From a virus, in the IMG/VR virus record IMGVR_UViG_3300020392_000014, positions 1-61,408 of that record: 61,408 bases of DNA. One strand, written 5' to 3'. The notes beneath the pieces are model-generated. The model made no database searches and was not told the DNA's origin. It saw only the letters and a list, made by a program, of their open reading frames with translations. Positions within the stretch are counted from its first letter, which is position 1. Each line of letters opens with the position of its first letter. A program made the position numbers and the translations under genes. Shown one piece after another: positions 26,186-36,205 of this stretch.

Positions 26186-26941
26186 ATGAAAAAAAACAAA
26201 GTACACAAAGCCAAAGCCTATAGATTAAAAGGCGGTAAATCCCCACTAGCATACATGTTGAGTTCACGTCATTCTTCACGTTCTCCATTATTATATTTTG
26301 ATGAAGAACAAGGAATTAATAGACCACTTAGATATGCAAGAAACCAAAAAAGCCCATTTGAAGATGAGCAAGATGGTAATGCTATTTTAGAACCTGTAGT
26401 TTTTGAAGACGGTATGTTATTCGTACCTAGAGAAAATCAAGTATTACAGCAGTTTTTACATTATCATCCATCGAATGGTATGGTATTCGAAGAAATAGAT
26501 GAAAGCAAAGATGCACAAGAAGAACTAGAAATGGTAGAGCTTGAGGTCGATGCTTTAGTTATAGCAAAGTCCATGGAGGTAGATCAACTGGTATCGGTTT
26601 GCAGAGTCTTAATGGGTGCACAGGTGGAAAAATTAACAATACCTCAACTTAGAAGAGATATATTAATTTATGCTAAACAAAACCCTATTGATTTTATTGA
26701 CACAATAAATGACCCTATGTTACAATTACAGGATGAAGTCAAACAATTTTTTATGAATGGGTATTTAGTATACAAAAACAACAATAAAGATGTATACTTT
26801 AACTTACCTAACAATAAAAAGAAGTTATTGACTGTTCCTTTTGGAGACGAAGGAGACTATGCGGTTGCAAGCTATATGCAAAGTGACGCAGGTTTGGAGA
26901 TATATAAACACTTGCAGAAACGTCTAAAAAAAGATAAATAG
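26186..26941 (+). CDS. Head/connector-region protein, 251 aa
   Basis: Basic N-terminus (MKKNKVHKAKAYRLKGGKSP) followed by a mixed domain with LQQFLHYHPSNGMVFEEIDE and a helical C-terminal half ending LKKDK. I recall the F-L-x-x-H-P-x-x-G-x-x-F-E-E pattern in post-capsid proteins of Bacteroidota phages, where the function is unassigned. A head-decoration, internal or connector role is inferred from position. Confidence 0.6.
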   Translation: MKKNKVHKAKAYRLKGGKSPLAYMLSSRHSSRSPLLYFDEEQGINRPLRYARNQKSPFEDEQDGNAILEPVVFEDGMLFVPRENQVLQQFLHYHPSNGMVFEEIDESKDAQEELEMVELEVDALVIAKSMEVDQLVSVCRVLMGAQVEKLTIPQLRRDILIYAKQNPIDFIDTINDPMLQLQDEVKQFFMNGYLVYKNNNKDVYFNLPNNKKKLLTVPFGDEGDYAVASYMQSDAGLEIYKHLQKRLKKDK

Positions 26942-26947
26942 AAAGCG

Positions 26948-26955
26948 TATCTTTG
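26948..26955 (+). promoter_or_regulatory. Bacteroidota -7 box (TATCTTTG)
   Basis: TATCTTTG placed so that transcription would begin near 26962. This supports the ATG at 26988, not an upstream in-frame ATG at 26961, as the start of the next gene. Confidence 0.6.
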
Positions 26956-26987
26956 CTGTATTGTTTAACCCATTAAATTTTTTAACT

Positions 26988-27314
26988 ATGGTAAAATATC
27001 TAAAAATCAGTTTAAGTGATGCTCATTATTTAATTCCTATTCACAATATTGTAACTGTTGAGGTTGGCGCTAATACACAAGTTGATATTCTTTTCAACTT
27101 GGTAGGCCATACAGCATCAGGTGCAGCAGAGGCGTTAGGTGTTAGATTAACAGCTTCTACAGCTTCTGACGCAGCAAAAACTAAAGAGCAAGTTAATAGT
27201 ATCGTAGATGCTATTGAAGAAGCTTTAGGAACAAGCTGGACGAAGCCTTTCTATGTGCTTGAGCCTAAATACCCTATAACGGCTATCGCTCAATTACAAG
27301 AAGCTTGGGCATAA
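26988..27314 (+). CDS. Small structural protein, 108 aa
   Basis: Start chosen at 26988 (MVKYLKISLSDAHYLIPIHN) because the upstream ATG at 26961 would leave almost no leader behind the promoter box. Alpha/beta protein with the A-rich stretch ASTASDAAKTKEQVNSIVDA and a hydrophobic C-terminus. It has its own promoter and terminator, so it is a monocistronic late gene, perhaps an abundant decoration or minor capsid protein. No family recognised. Confidence 0.6.
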   Translation: MVKYLKISLSDAHYLIPIHNIVTVEVGANTQVDILFNLVGHTASGAAEALGVRLTASTASDAAKTKEQVNSIVDAIEEALGTSWTKPFYVLEPKYPITAIAQLQEAWA

Positions 27315-27335
27315 TTACACTTAACAGAGAGTTAG

Positions 27336-27368
27336 AAGGGGCTTAAACAATTAGGCTCCTTTTTTTTT
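27336..27368 (+). terminator. Intrinsic terminator
   Basis: Stem aggggct / ggctcct (with G-T wobbles) around an A/T-rich loop, followed by a run of eight to nine T. It ends the monocistronic unit of the 108-residue protein. Confidence 0.75.
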
Positions 27369-27371
27369 ACT

Positions 27372-27379
27372 TATATTTG
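27372..27379 (+). promoter_or_regulatory. Bacteroidota -7 box (TATATTTG)
   Basis: TATATTTG immediately after the terminator, 18 bp before the ATG at 27398. It starts the connector/tail operon. Confidence 0.6.
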
Positions 27380-27397
27380 TATAAACAAATTTTAGTT

Positions 27398-28408
27398 ATG
27401 GGTGTAATGATAAACAGTGTCCGAAACACAGTATTAGCAATAGCTAATAAAAACAATTACGGATATGTTTCTCCACAAGATTTTAACTTGTATGCACAGC
27501 AAGCCCAAATGGACTTGTTTGAAAATTATTTTTATCAATACAATAATTGGATTACAAAAGAAAATCAACGTGTTTCAGGAACAGGATATGCAGATATAGT
27601 TAAAAGTTTAGTTGAGGTTATTGATAGTTTTTCAGTAACCAAATCTTTAAAACAACAAGCAAGTAACTTTTATAATCTACCTGATGATTATTACTTTATA
27701 AATAAAGTAAATTATTATCCTAACTATATTTCTGGTGCAGTCACAACTGGATCAGCAACAAATAAACTTATAGACGCAAACGCAACTTTTGTAACAACTG
27801 GCACTGTGAAAGCAGGTCAATATGTAGTAAATACTTCTACAGGTAGTTATGGAGGTACAAGCGCATACGTTGTTAGTGTAGATAGTAATACCCAGTTAAC
27901 TTTATCAGCTAATCCATTTGGTGCAGCAGCAACAGTAGGAAATTCTTATGCAATATTCACAACAGCTGGTATAGTTGAGGTAGAAAGAGTTAATCAAAAT
28001 AAAATATTTTATTTGAATAATTCTCCACTTACTGCACCTTCATTAGGGTATCCAGCTTACGTATTAGGTGGAGCTACGACAAAAATTACAGGAGATGGCG
28101 ATACAGGACAGCTAGGTAATACGATTACTGTTTATCCTGAAACAATTACACAAAACGGTTCAGTTAGTGCGGAGTACATACGATATCCATCACCGCCTAA
28201 ATGGACATATTTAAATGTTGGAGGAACCACAGGTAGTCCAGAGTTTGATAGCAGTCAATCCGATTATCAAGACTTTGAATTACCTTTGTCGGACGAACCA
28301 AATATAGTCGCTAAAATATGTCAATACATAGGTATTGAGATTAGAGAAGCAGATGTTTATCAGTTTGGTAAACAAGAAGAAATGTTAGATAATCAAACAC
28401 AAGGATAA
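27398..28408 (+). CDS. Connector-region structural protein with beta module
   Basis: 336 residues from the ATG at 27398 (a TTG further upstream lies inside the promoter box). The N-terminus (SVRNTVLAIANKNNYGYVSP) is helical and the C-terminus (FELPLSDEPNIVAKICQYIG) resembles helical connector or adaptor proteins. A beta module inserted at about residues 115-185 (TNKLIDANATF ... QYVVNTSTG ... VSVDSNTQLTLS) resembles the repeats of the protein at 2016-2822. Probably a head-to-tail adaptor with an exposed inserted domain. Confidence 0.65.
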   Translation: MGVMINSVRNTVLAIANKNNYGYVSPQDFNLYAQQAQMDLFENYFYQYNNWITKENQRVSGTGYADIVKSLVEVIDSFSVTKSLKQQASNFYNLPDDYYFINKVNYYPNYISGAVTTGSATNKLIDANATFVTTGTVKAGQYVVNTSTGSYGGTSAYVVSVDSNTQLTLSANPFGAAATVGNSYAIFTTAGIVEVERVNQNKIFYLNNSPLTAPSLGYPAYVLGGATTKITGDGDTGQLGNTITVYPETITQNGSVSAEYIRYPSPPKWTYLNVGGTTGSPEFDSSQSDYQDFELPLSDEPNIVAKICQYIGIEIREADVYQFGKQEEMLDNQTQG

Positions 28409-28411
28409 TAT

Positions 28412-29332
28412 ATGGCATACATAAATGATTTTGCATATTATAATAATTCAGGAGGAACACCTGTAGACAAAAACTGGGGTACGTACCAGTTTGTATCATT
28501 AGATGAAATTGTAAATAATTTTATGTTAATGTATCAGGGCAACAATTCTCTTGTAAATAACATAGAAAGATACCAAATACTTTTTCACGCAAAACGTGGT
28601 ATACAGGAGTTGAATTATGATGCTATGAAAGAAATAAAAGTTTTGCAACTTGACTTAAATGAAGAATTAAGATTTATTCTTCCGCATGATTATGTAAATT
28701 GGGTTAGAATATCTTATTACAAGGATGGCCTACTATTACCATTAACAGAAAATATACAAACTGGTTGGGCTACTGCCTATTTACAGGATAATGATTCAAA
28801 AATACTTTTTGATCAAGATGGTAATGTACTTAAACCGCAGGATTCTGAACTAGACATATCTTTTCATAGCGGAGCAAAATCTATTTATTTAAATCAAAAT
28901 AGCCCTTTTCATGGATGCGAGGGTGTTTGTATAGATGGTTGTTGGTATTTTGATAGAGCAGTTGGGTCTAGGTTTGGACTAAACACAGAAACAGCTAATA
29001 TGAATCCAACGTTTTCTATTGACAAACAAAGCGGTGTAATTAATTTTAGTTCCATAGCTAATAACGCATCTATAGTTTTGGAATATGTTTCAGATGGAAT
29101 GGAGAATGGAACAGACTCGAACATCAGTATAAACAAACTTTTTGAAGAATACATTTATGCGTATATTAAATATGCTATTTTGAATGGTAGATTAGGAGTA
29201 CAAGAATATATAGTCAATAGAGCAAGAAAAGATAAATCATCTTTGCTTCGTAATGCAAAAATTAGATTAAGTAATATACACCCTGGTCGACTCTTAATGA
29301 ATTTAAGAGGCCAGGCTAAATGGATAAAGTAG
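28412..29332 (+). CDS. Head-tail connector / tail tube-like protein, 306 aa
   Basis: Follows its neighbour by 3 bp. The order connector, this protein, then a large stabilisation protein matches short-tailed phages. Recognisable patterns are RYQILFHAKRGIQELNYDAM near the N-terminus and YAYIKYAILNGRLGVQEY near the C-terminus, seen in tail-tubular-like proteins of Bacteroidota podoviruses in my memory. Probably part of the ring complex below the portal. Confidence 0.65.
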   Translation: MAYINDFAYYNNSGGTPVDKNWGTYQFVSLDEIVNNFMLMYQGNNSLVNNIERYQILFHAKRGIQELNYDAMKEIKVLQLDLNEELRFILPHDYVNWVRISYYKDGLLLPLTENIQTGWATAYLQDNDSKILFDQDGNVLKPQDSELDISFHSGAKSIYLNQNSPFHGCEGVCIDGCWYFDRAVGSRFGLNTETANMNPTFSIDKQSGVINFSSIANNASIVLEYVSDGMENGTDSNISINKLFEEYIYAYIKYAILNGRLGVQEYIVNRARKDKSSLLRNAKIRLSNIHPGRLLMNLRGQAKWIK

Positions 29333-29333
29333 T

Positions 29334-32300
29334 ATGCCTATAAGAACAACAAACTTTGTAGCGGGTAGAATGAATAAAAGCGTGGATGAAAGGATTCTTC
29401 CACCGGGAGAATACGTCGATGCTATAAATGTTAGACTTGGTTCTACAGAGACAACAGAAATAGGTGCAGTAGAAAACTCAAAAGGCAACACACAACTAAC
29501 AACATTAAAGCACAATAACACACCTTTAACAGACGGTGTTTGTATAGGGGCGTTTCAAGACGGAGAAAAAGAAACTATTTATTGGTTTATAGCTTCTCCT
29601 ACTGCTGATATGATTGTTTCTTTTAATACAAATTCTGAGCTACTAAGATACCATGTAGTTTCGTCTAGTGTTTTAAATTTTAATGCACAATATCTAATTA
29701 CAGGTATAAATAAAATTGGTGATTTATTATTTTTCACTGACGACTTAAATCCGCCAAGAAAAATAAACGTAACCAAAGATTACACTAATGTTACAGCTGA
29801 AGAATTAAAAGTTATAGTAAAGCCCCCTGCAGAGGCTCCTGGCATAACTATGTTAAGTCAAGCGACAGAGGCAAACTTTTTAGAATCAAGGATGGTAACA
29901 TTTGCGTATAGATATAAATACGAAGATGACGAATATAGCGCTTTATCACAATTTACAGATATTGCATTTGTACCTGGCGTATTTTCTTTGGATGCTTCTA
30001 CTAATTTAAATGCAGGTATGAAAAACATATTTAATGCAGTAGAGGTTAGTTTCAACACAGGCTCTAGTTTAGTAAAAGGCATAGACTTATGTTTTAAGTT
30101 TGCTGACTCAAATCTAATCAACGTGATAGAAAAGTTTGACAAGGATGATTTTGGTTGGCCTGATAATTCTATACAGACACAAACATTCACGAACAGCAAA
30201 GTATATACTACATTACCTGATTCAGAGCTATTGAGATTATATGATAATGTACCATTAGTTGCTAAAGGGCAAACTATAATGGGTAACAGATTGATATATG
30301 GAAATTATGAAGACGGTAATGATTTGATAGATTCAAATGGTTCAACTTGTCAAATAAATTTTGAAAGTGAATTAACCACACAAAACATAGATTTAACTGA
30401 AATATCTACAAGTTTTGCAAATGGTGTAAACTATACTATTGACACAACTGAAACCATAGCTCAATCAGCAATAGTTATGGATTTATCGACTGTAAAAACA
30501 AAATTAAAAGCTGGTGCTTTTCTATCATTAGATTTACAATTCAGTCATAATAAATACACTGGAAACAATGGGACTGTGACAGGTCAGCAAGGTTCTACAG
30601 AAATAACAAATGTATTCACACTGCCTCAAGACTTCAATACTGTTTTTGAAATGGCATCAAGCGATGCTTTTCAAGCAGCAATAGGAACGCAAATACAGCA
30701 TTTTCAAACTGTAGCAAACTGTGCAAGTGGAACATCTTATACAGATACATTTAATTGTAGTATAACAAATCCTGCTGACTCTGATAATAATGTCACATGG
30801 CAAAAAAACGCAAGCGGTATTACAGGATTAGATCAAGGGTTTTTAATAACCACTAGTCCAGGTAGTGATAATATTACTATACAAATACCTGCAATGAAAT
30901 TTGTAGACATAGAAGCTGGTGGAGGCACAGCTGCAGCGTTATTCGAGTATTTTAATTTTACAAGAGCAGACGTACAATTTTTAAGAAATAACAGTATAAA
31001 AAGCTTGCATAGTAATAGAAATTACGAAGTAGGTATAGTCTATATGGACGAATACGCCAGAAGCACTACAGCTTTGGTGTCTCCAGATAATACCGTGTTT
31101 GTTCCAGCTAGTAATTCTATAATACAAAATAAAATAAAAGTTACTATACCTACAACACAAAAACCCCCAAGCTGGGCTACTAAATACAAGTTCGTAGTCA
31201 AACGTGCAGAGGGGCCGTATGACACAATATATAGTAATTTTTATTATTCAAACACTACAGATAACTCTGTTTTTTTTAAGTTAGAGGGTCAAAATCAAAC
31301 AAAGGTAAAAGTTGGAGACATACTCAGGGTAAAAGCAGATAGCCAAGGCGCAAGATCGGTATTAGCTGAATGTGAAGTTTTAGAAGTAGAAGCAAAGCCA
31401 CAAAACTTTTTAACACCTTCTGCAAGTATAGAGACCGGAGGACAACCTCCATTTATATCAGAGCTAGCTGGTTTATATATGCAGATAAAACCTACAAGTT
31501 TTACTGTTGATACTTCTGATAGTAGTTCTTTTTTTGACTCACAAACAGAAATAGCTAGAACAGTAAAAAGAAACAATCAACCAGCTATACTTATACCATG
31601 TTTCGAAACCTCACCAACCGGTGTAAAAACAAATTTAGAAATACCTGCTTCTAGTTTGGTAACATTTGATTTAAGATTTACTAGAGTGGGCACAGGTTCA
31701 GGTGGATGTGGTTCTAAAATATATGATTACAATAGAACATTTCAAGCAAGTACAGATTATAGTAACTTGTTTGATTTTGTTAATGGAGAAAATATAGATT
31801 TTAAAGGTGGTGTAGATACTAGTCAGGACGATTCAGGAGCAAATACAAATGTTTATATAAATACATTGAACCCGTCAAATAGCGCTGTACCGACAAAAGT
31901 CATTAACGAAAATAGATATCAATTTACCACAAGTGACTCCGCAGCGCCATCCAATAGTAATCAATTATTTCTTGGCATAAGCTCAGGTACACCGGGTTGT
32001 GGTAGTCTAAGGGGAAAATATTCTGTTGTAGAAGGAAGAATTATTGTACAAATAGCTGATTCTTTGATGGTATTTGAAACCACACCTATTGATGTCGATA
32101 ATGATATATACTATGAGGATGATACAAATTATAATATTACAAATAATTTTCACATGTCCGGAACAGAAACAGGAGACCAAAACCAAACTGCTTCAGTACC
32201 AGCTTTAGTTAACTTAGGGTTTTTTGATTGTTTCGCTTTTGGAAATGGGGTAGAAAGTTTTAAAGTAGAAGATTCATTAGTAGGCCAATCATTCAATTTA

Positions 32301-34157
32301 GGTCAGCGTGTAACCTCAGTATCACAGCAAGATTATAAAAAAGCAGACAGGTTTGCTAGTTTAACATATAGCGGTATATATGTAGAAGAAACAAACATAA
32401 ATAGATTAAATGAATTTAATTTAGGCTTAGCAAACTTTAAAGACTTAGAGGTTTCGTATGGGCCGATACAGATACTGCATCCTAGACAAACAGATATACT
32501 TGTTTTACAAGAAGATAAAATTAGTTATGTATTAGCTAATAAAGATTTACTAACAACTACTAGTGGAGACAGTGCAGTTACAGCAAGTAATTTAGTTTTA
32601 GGAAATCAAGTGGCTAGAGTAGAAGAGTACGGTATTAGTTCCAACGCAGAAAGCTTCACGGCTTATGGAGCGTATAAATTTTTTACAGATGCAAAAAGGT
32701 CAGCTGTAATTATGCTAAATGGAGCATCTCAACAAGAACAATTAAACGTTATATCTGATATTGGTATGAGGTCGTTTTTTAGAGATATGTTCATTAATAA
32801 TTTTAATAAATTTAAATTAGGTGGATATGATCCATATATGGATGAGTATGTGTTAGCATCTAGTGATTCGAGCATGCCTGTTGTTATACCTAACACTAAT
32901 TGTGGTGTTAATATAGCTAAACAAAATATTACTACTGTCACTACTGTTACAGTAGACTTTACTTCGGCTCAAGGAGTTGTAACATTTAATTACAATGTTA
33001 GCACAGGCACAGTAAATTTAACTGTAAACTGGAATGGTTCAAATGTAATTAGCCAATCTATCACTGGTAATGGTACATTAAATTTTGATAAAAATTTAGC
33101 TAATCCTAATACAGCCACAGTTACTATAACTCCATCAGGTACAGCATCATTTGATATAACACCATCTTGCCCTGCAACAAACTTAATTACTGTAGTACAG
33201 ATGGCTCTCACTAGCCCAGCCGATAATGGTAAATTTGTACACAATCAGTATTTGTGGGAAAAAAATTCTTTAAATAGCCCTACTGCTAGCGAGCTTATAA
33301 CGTTTAACAGTTCGGGCACTTCACCAGTTAGTAGTTTTATATCTACTGATGGCCAGTCTTCTATAGGTTTATTTCCTGTTAGTGGTTCTACTTTGACAGA
33401 ACAATCAAATAAAAAAGACTTTGATGATTTTGTTTTTGATATTGGAGTGAATAAATTTAAATATTTAGTTTCAAACACAGAATACAACGCAACACAATGG
33501 GCTACTATAGACGCTGCAGCAGCAGTTGCAACACCTATATCAAACCCTTCAAGTGGTTTATTTCAAGCATCATTCACTTATAGTAACCCTTCGAATCATA
33601 GGTATTTATATTTAATATGGGATTACAGAGAACCTACAACAGCTAGTTTAAGATTTGGAGCGACTGCTAGTATCGCATGTTGTTCAGGTAGTGTTTCTAC
33701 TTTTCATTTAGACACAGCTAGTTTCGCAACAGCTCATGCTGTTTACACAGATTCAACTTTACAAGTAAAAGCTGCAGATCAGTTTTATCAAACAGGAAAT
33801 TTCGTTAGACAGCAATCAGGAGGTATTTTACTTCCAGGACAAACTTGTGCTGCTTGCGGGAATGCTGTTGGTTTATGTTATAGCACAACAAGCGCTGATG
33901 ATGTTTGTTGCACAGGATGTACGTACACTAGCTATAGTTCATCACTTGTTAGCACTACTAGAGCTGGAGCTTGTGGTCTTTCACAAACAGCTACCTATTT
34001 CCATAATGGTACAGGAGCAACACCTGTTGTAAATAACTTTGTATATGCAAACAGTGACGCTACTACAAAACTTGGAGCAGGATATTACTCATTAAGCGCA
34101 ACATCAGTTATATTTGTTAATTCAAATGGTATGGTAGAAAATTTATTAACTTGTTAA
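29334..34157 (+). CDS. Large tail stabilisation/hub protein
   Basis: 1607 residues. The N-terminus contains DERILPPGEYVDAINVRLG followed by GAVENSKGN, the hallmark of the large stabilisation protein of podoviruses (P22 gp10 / T7 gp12-like role). The central part is beta-rich, with a region near SVSQQDYKKADRFASLTYSG typical of the ring body. The last 75 residues form a cysteine-bracketed module (ACGLSQTATYFHNGTG ... GAGYYSL ... LLTC) shared with two other proteins here, preceded by a cysteine-rich stretch (CSTTSADDVCCTGCTYTS). The extended C-terminus probably mediates attachment of an accessory protein or receptor contact. Confidence 0.75.
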   Translation: MPIRTTNFVAGRMNKSVDERILPPGEYVDAINVRLGSTETTEIGAVENSKGNTQLTTLKHNNTPLTDGVCIGAFQDGEKETIYWFIASPTADMIVSFNTNSELLRYHVVSSSVLNFNAQYLITGINKIGDLLFFTDDLNPPRKINVTKDYTNVTAEELKVIVKPPAEAPGITMLSQATEANFLESRMVTFAYRYKYEDDEYSALSQFTDIAFVPGVFSLDASTNLNAGMKNIFNAVEVSFNTGSSLVKGIDLCFKFADSNLINVIEKFDKDDFGWPDNSIQTQTFTNSKVYTTLPDSELLRLYDNVPLVAKGQTIMGNRLIYGNYEDGNDLIDSNGSTCQINFESELTTQNIDLTEISTSFANGVNYTIDTTETIAQSAIVMDLSTVKTKLKAGAFLSLDLQFSHNKYTGNNGTVTGQQGSTEITNVFTLPQDFNTVFEMASSDAFQAAIGTQIQHFQTVANCASGTSYTDTFNCSITNPADSDNNVTWQKNASGITGLDQGFLITTSPGSDNITIQIPAMKFVDIEAGGGTAAALFEYFNFTRADVQFLRNNSIKSLHSNRNYEVGIVYMDEYARSTTALVSPDNTVFVPASNSIIQNKIKVTIPTTQKPPSWATKYKFVVKRAEGPYDTIYSNFYYSNTTDNSVFFKLEGQNQTKVKVGDILRVKADSQGARSVLAECEVLEVEAKPQNFLTPSASIETGGQPPFISELAGLYMQIKPTSFTVDTSDSSSFFDSQTEIARTVKRNNQPAILIPCFETSPTGVKTNLEIPASSLVTFDLRFTRVGTGSGGCGSKIYDYNRTFQASTDYSNLFDFVNGENIDFKGGVDTSQDDSGANTNVYINTLNPSNSAVPTKVINENRYQFTTSDSAAPSNSNQLFLGISSGTPGCGSLRGKYSVVEGRIIVQIADSLMVFETTPIDVDNDIYYEDDTNYNITNNFHMSGTETGDQNQTASVPALVNLGFFDCFAFGNGVESFKVEDSLVGQSFNLGQRVTSVSQQDYKKADRFASLTYSGIYVEETNINRLNEFNLGLANFKDLEVSYGPIQILHPRQTDILVLQEDKISYVLANKDLLTTTSGDSAVTASNLVLGNQVARVEEYGISSNAESFTAYGAYKFFTDAKRSAVIMLNGASQQEQLNVISDIGMRSFFRDMFINNFNKFKLGGYDPYMDEYVLASSDSSMPVVIPNTNCGVNIAKQNITTVTTVTVDFTSAQGVVTFNYNVSTGTVNLTVNWNGSNVISQSITGNGTLNFDKNLANPNTATVTITPSGTASFDITPSCPATNLITVVQMALTSPADNGKFVHNQYLWEKNSLNSPTASELITFNSSGTSPVSSFISTDGQSSIGLFPVSGSTLTEQSNKKDFDDFVFDIGVNKFKYLVSNTEYNATQWATIDAAAAVATPISNPSSGLFQASFTYSNPSNHRYLYLIWDYREPTTASLRFGATASIACCSGSVSTFHLDTASFATAHAVYTDSTLQVKAADQFYQTGNFVRQQSGGILLPGQTCAACGNAVGLCYSTTSADDVCCTGCTYTSYSSSLVSTTRAGACGLSQTATYFHNGTGATPVVNNFVYANSDATTKLGAGYYSLSATSVIFVNSNGMVENLLTC

Positions 34158-34161
34158 GATT

Positions 34162-35394
34162 ATGCCACAGGATAGTACATATTATATAGACACCAATTTA
34201 TTTTCAACAGCTACTGCTGTTTGGATAGATTCATCACTTACGAATAAAGCTCCAGACGGATGGTATCAAGACCCTAGCGAAACAACTTCAACATATAGAC
34301 AACAAACAGGTGGCACTTTAGGCGCTGCCGCTAATTGTCAATGCTCAGTACCTTGTGGAAGCGATGTATCAGCTAGTGGAAATGTAGGTGAGTATACAAT
34401 CGATATTGACACAGGAACAGATGTAGGAGCTATAGTTGTATATTTTCAACCATTCAATATACCAGATGGTATTATAGCAACGTATGATTCAGCTACATTT
34501 AACACACTTACAACAAATGCTCATGGAGTTGAAACTGCAACTGCTGGAAAATTAAATTTTGTTGGAAAAACAGGTGAAACGAATTGTGAAGCAACTGATT
34601 TAGAGGGTAGTTCAACTATTGTTTCACAGTTTGTGTATAGTGGTAGTGCGTTTGTAGATACAGGTTCTGATACTCATATAGTTATTCCGTCATCAGGTAC
34701 AGTTAATTTAAATTCTACAGGGGATATATATTATACTCTTGTTGTTCCCAAACCTAATGCTTCACCTGCTAATGTGCAGTTGAAAATAGCAGGCGTATGT
34801 ACAGGAACCGCATTTAGATTTAAAGCTTTTTGCCCAACAGCGTTATCATCATTTTCGAGTAGCACTGTGGAATCTACATCAGGAGCTGCTTGTAGCGCAA
34901 CACAAAATCAAACCTTTTTCTTTGCTAAAAACTCATCTACTACAGGTAATGTCGCACCAGTAGTTGACACTAACACTATACCTCAAGTAGGTAATTTTGT
35001 TTTTTCGAACAATACAGGGGCAACACCTTTATCAGATGGTTTTGTAAAGATTACAGCTGGGTCTGTGGCTCAAATAGCAACAGGAGTTGTCACAGCTATA
35101 ACTAGTTGTGGAGCTTCATTGACATCTTATTCGTCATCATCAGCTGGAGTATTTAATAATGTTTGTGCTGTAGATGGTAGTGTATTCCCAATAAATCAAA
35201 CCTTCCATCATGATGGGTCAGGAAGTAATCCAGCGGCAGGTGATCATTGTTACTCAGATGCAGGAGGAACTTCACCTTTACCAGCAGGTTATTATCAATT
35301 ACAACCATCTAGTACAGGTGCAGGCAACAGAACTTATTTACAAATAACCGGGTTATTAGGTCAGGTAGCTGCCTCGTTCCCACAAACTTGTTAA
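34162..35394 (+). CDS. Tail protein with two cysteine-bracketed modules
   Basis: 410 residues, directly after the hub gene. The N-terminal half is a beta-rich domain. The C-terminal half holds two copies of the module also seen at 10032-10508: one beginning near GAACSATQNQTFFFAKN and ending ITSCG, and one beginning near NNVCAVDGSVFPINQTFHHD and ending FPQTC. It probably forms an adhesin or cap attached to the hub protein, whose C-terminus ends in the same module. Function inferred from architecture. Confidence 0.65.
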   Translation: MPQDSTYYIDTNLFSTATAVWIDSSLTNKAPDGWYQDPSETTSTYRQQTGGTLGAAANCQCSVPCGSDVSASGNVGEYTIDIDTGTDVGAIVVYFQPFNIPDGIIATYDSATFNTLTTNAHGVETATAGKLNFVGKTGETNCEATDLEGSSTIVSQFVYSGSAFVDTGSDTHIVIPSSGTVNLNSTGDIYYTLVVPKPNASPANVQLKIAGVCTGTAFRFKAFCPTALSSFSSSTVESTSGAACSATQNQTFFFAKNSSTTGNVAPVVDTNTIPQVGNFVFSNNTGATPLSDGFVKITAGSVAQIATGVVTAITSCGASLTSYSSSSAGVFNNVCAVDGSVFPINQTFHHDGSGSNPAAGDHCYSDAGGTSPLPAGYYQLQPSSTGAGNRTYLQITGLLGQVAASFPQTC

Positions 35395-35396
35395 TT

Positions 35397-36167
35397 ATGG
35401 CTATAACAGTTTCATTTAATCCAGAAGGAAAAACACCAGGGTGGCCGTCTTTCTATACCTTTTTTCCAGAAAAGATGATAGGTATGAATGGGTATTTTTA
35501 TTCTTTTAAAAACGGTAATCTATATAGGCATAACACCAATTCGTTGCGTAACAACTATTATGGTGTTCAAGGCATATCCAGTATAACTAGCGTGTTTAAT
35601 CCTTTACCTACAAAAGATATAAAGCTTTTTAAAACCATGTCGTTTGAGAGTAATGCTAGTTGGGCTGTAACAAATCTTGAAACAGATTTAAACAGTGGCT
35701 CCATGTTAGAGACTTATTTTGAACAAAAAGAAGGCGAGTGGTTTTCATATATTAGAAACAATGCTGGTGCAGTAGATTGGAAATTACGTTCAGCTAGTGG
35801 ATTAGGTATAGCTGCTACAGCTACAGGGCCTGCTAACGCAACAGTTGTTACATTTAGTGAGCCTATAGGTAATGTAATAAGTATAAACGATATAATATAC
35901 ATAGCCACTGTTACAGGAATCAATACAGATACACCTGTATTATCAGGGCCAGTTACAGCCATTACAAGTAATTCTATTACTGTTGATGCCTCGGGGGCTG
36001 GAGCAACAGCGCCAACAGCAGGTAAAATGATTTTATATTATAAAAACAGTGTTGCTGAATCAAGTGGAGCTAGAGGATACTACATGGAATTTACTATGAC
36101 TAATGATGATACAACGCCAGTAGAGCTGTTTTCCGTAGGAAGCAGCATTATGAAAAGTTATCCTTAG
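35397..36167 (+). CDS. Tail protein, 256 aa
   Basis: Start chosen at 35397 (MAITVSFNPEGKTPGWPSFY) behind an A/T leader. The pattern W-P-S-F-Y-x-F-F-P-E-x-M-x-G-M-N with FYSFKNGNLYRHN is one I recall from tail proteins of crAss-like and Cellulophaga podoviruses. A beta module at about 140-205 (NVISINDIIYI ... SGPVTAITSNSITVDASG) loosely resembles those in other structural proteins here. Probably a tail needle or ring component. Confidence 0.65.
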   Translation: MAITVSFNPEGKTPGWPSFYTFFPEKMIGMNGYFYSFKNGNLYRHNTNSLRNNYYGVQGISSITSVFNPLPTKDIKLFKTMSFESNASWAVTNLETDLNSGSMLETYFEQKEGEWFSYIRNNAGAVDWKLRSASGLGIAATATGPANATVVTFSEPIGNVISINDIIYIATVTGINTDTPVLSGPVTAITSNSITVDASGAGATAPTAGKMILYYKNSVAESSGARGYYMEFTMTNDDTTPVELFSVGSSIMKSYP

Positions 36168-36174
36168 AATTTAC

Positions 36175-36182
36175 TATCTTTG
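36175..36182 (+). promoter_or_regulatory. Bacteroidota -7 box before ejection genes
   Basis: TATCTTTG lies 23 bp before the ATG at 36206, in the 38-bp gap that separates tail genes from the ejection-protein genes. Confidence 0.55.
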
Positions 36183-36205
36183 CTAAATAGCAAAAATATA
36201 TAATT

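Noticed and set aside
33847-34032. 61-codon plus-strand frame inside the hub gene
   Set aside because: It lies wholly inside the 1607-residue gene in another frame and has no start context or family.
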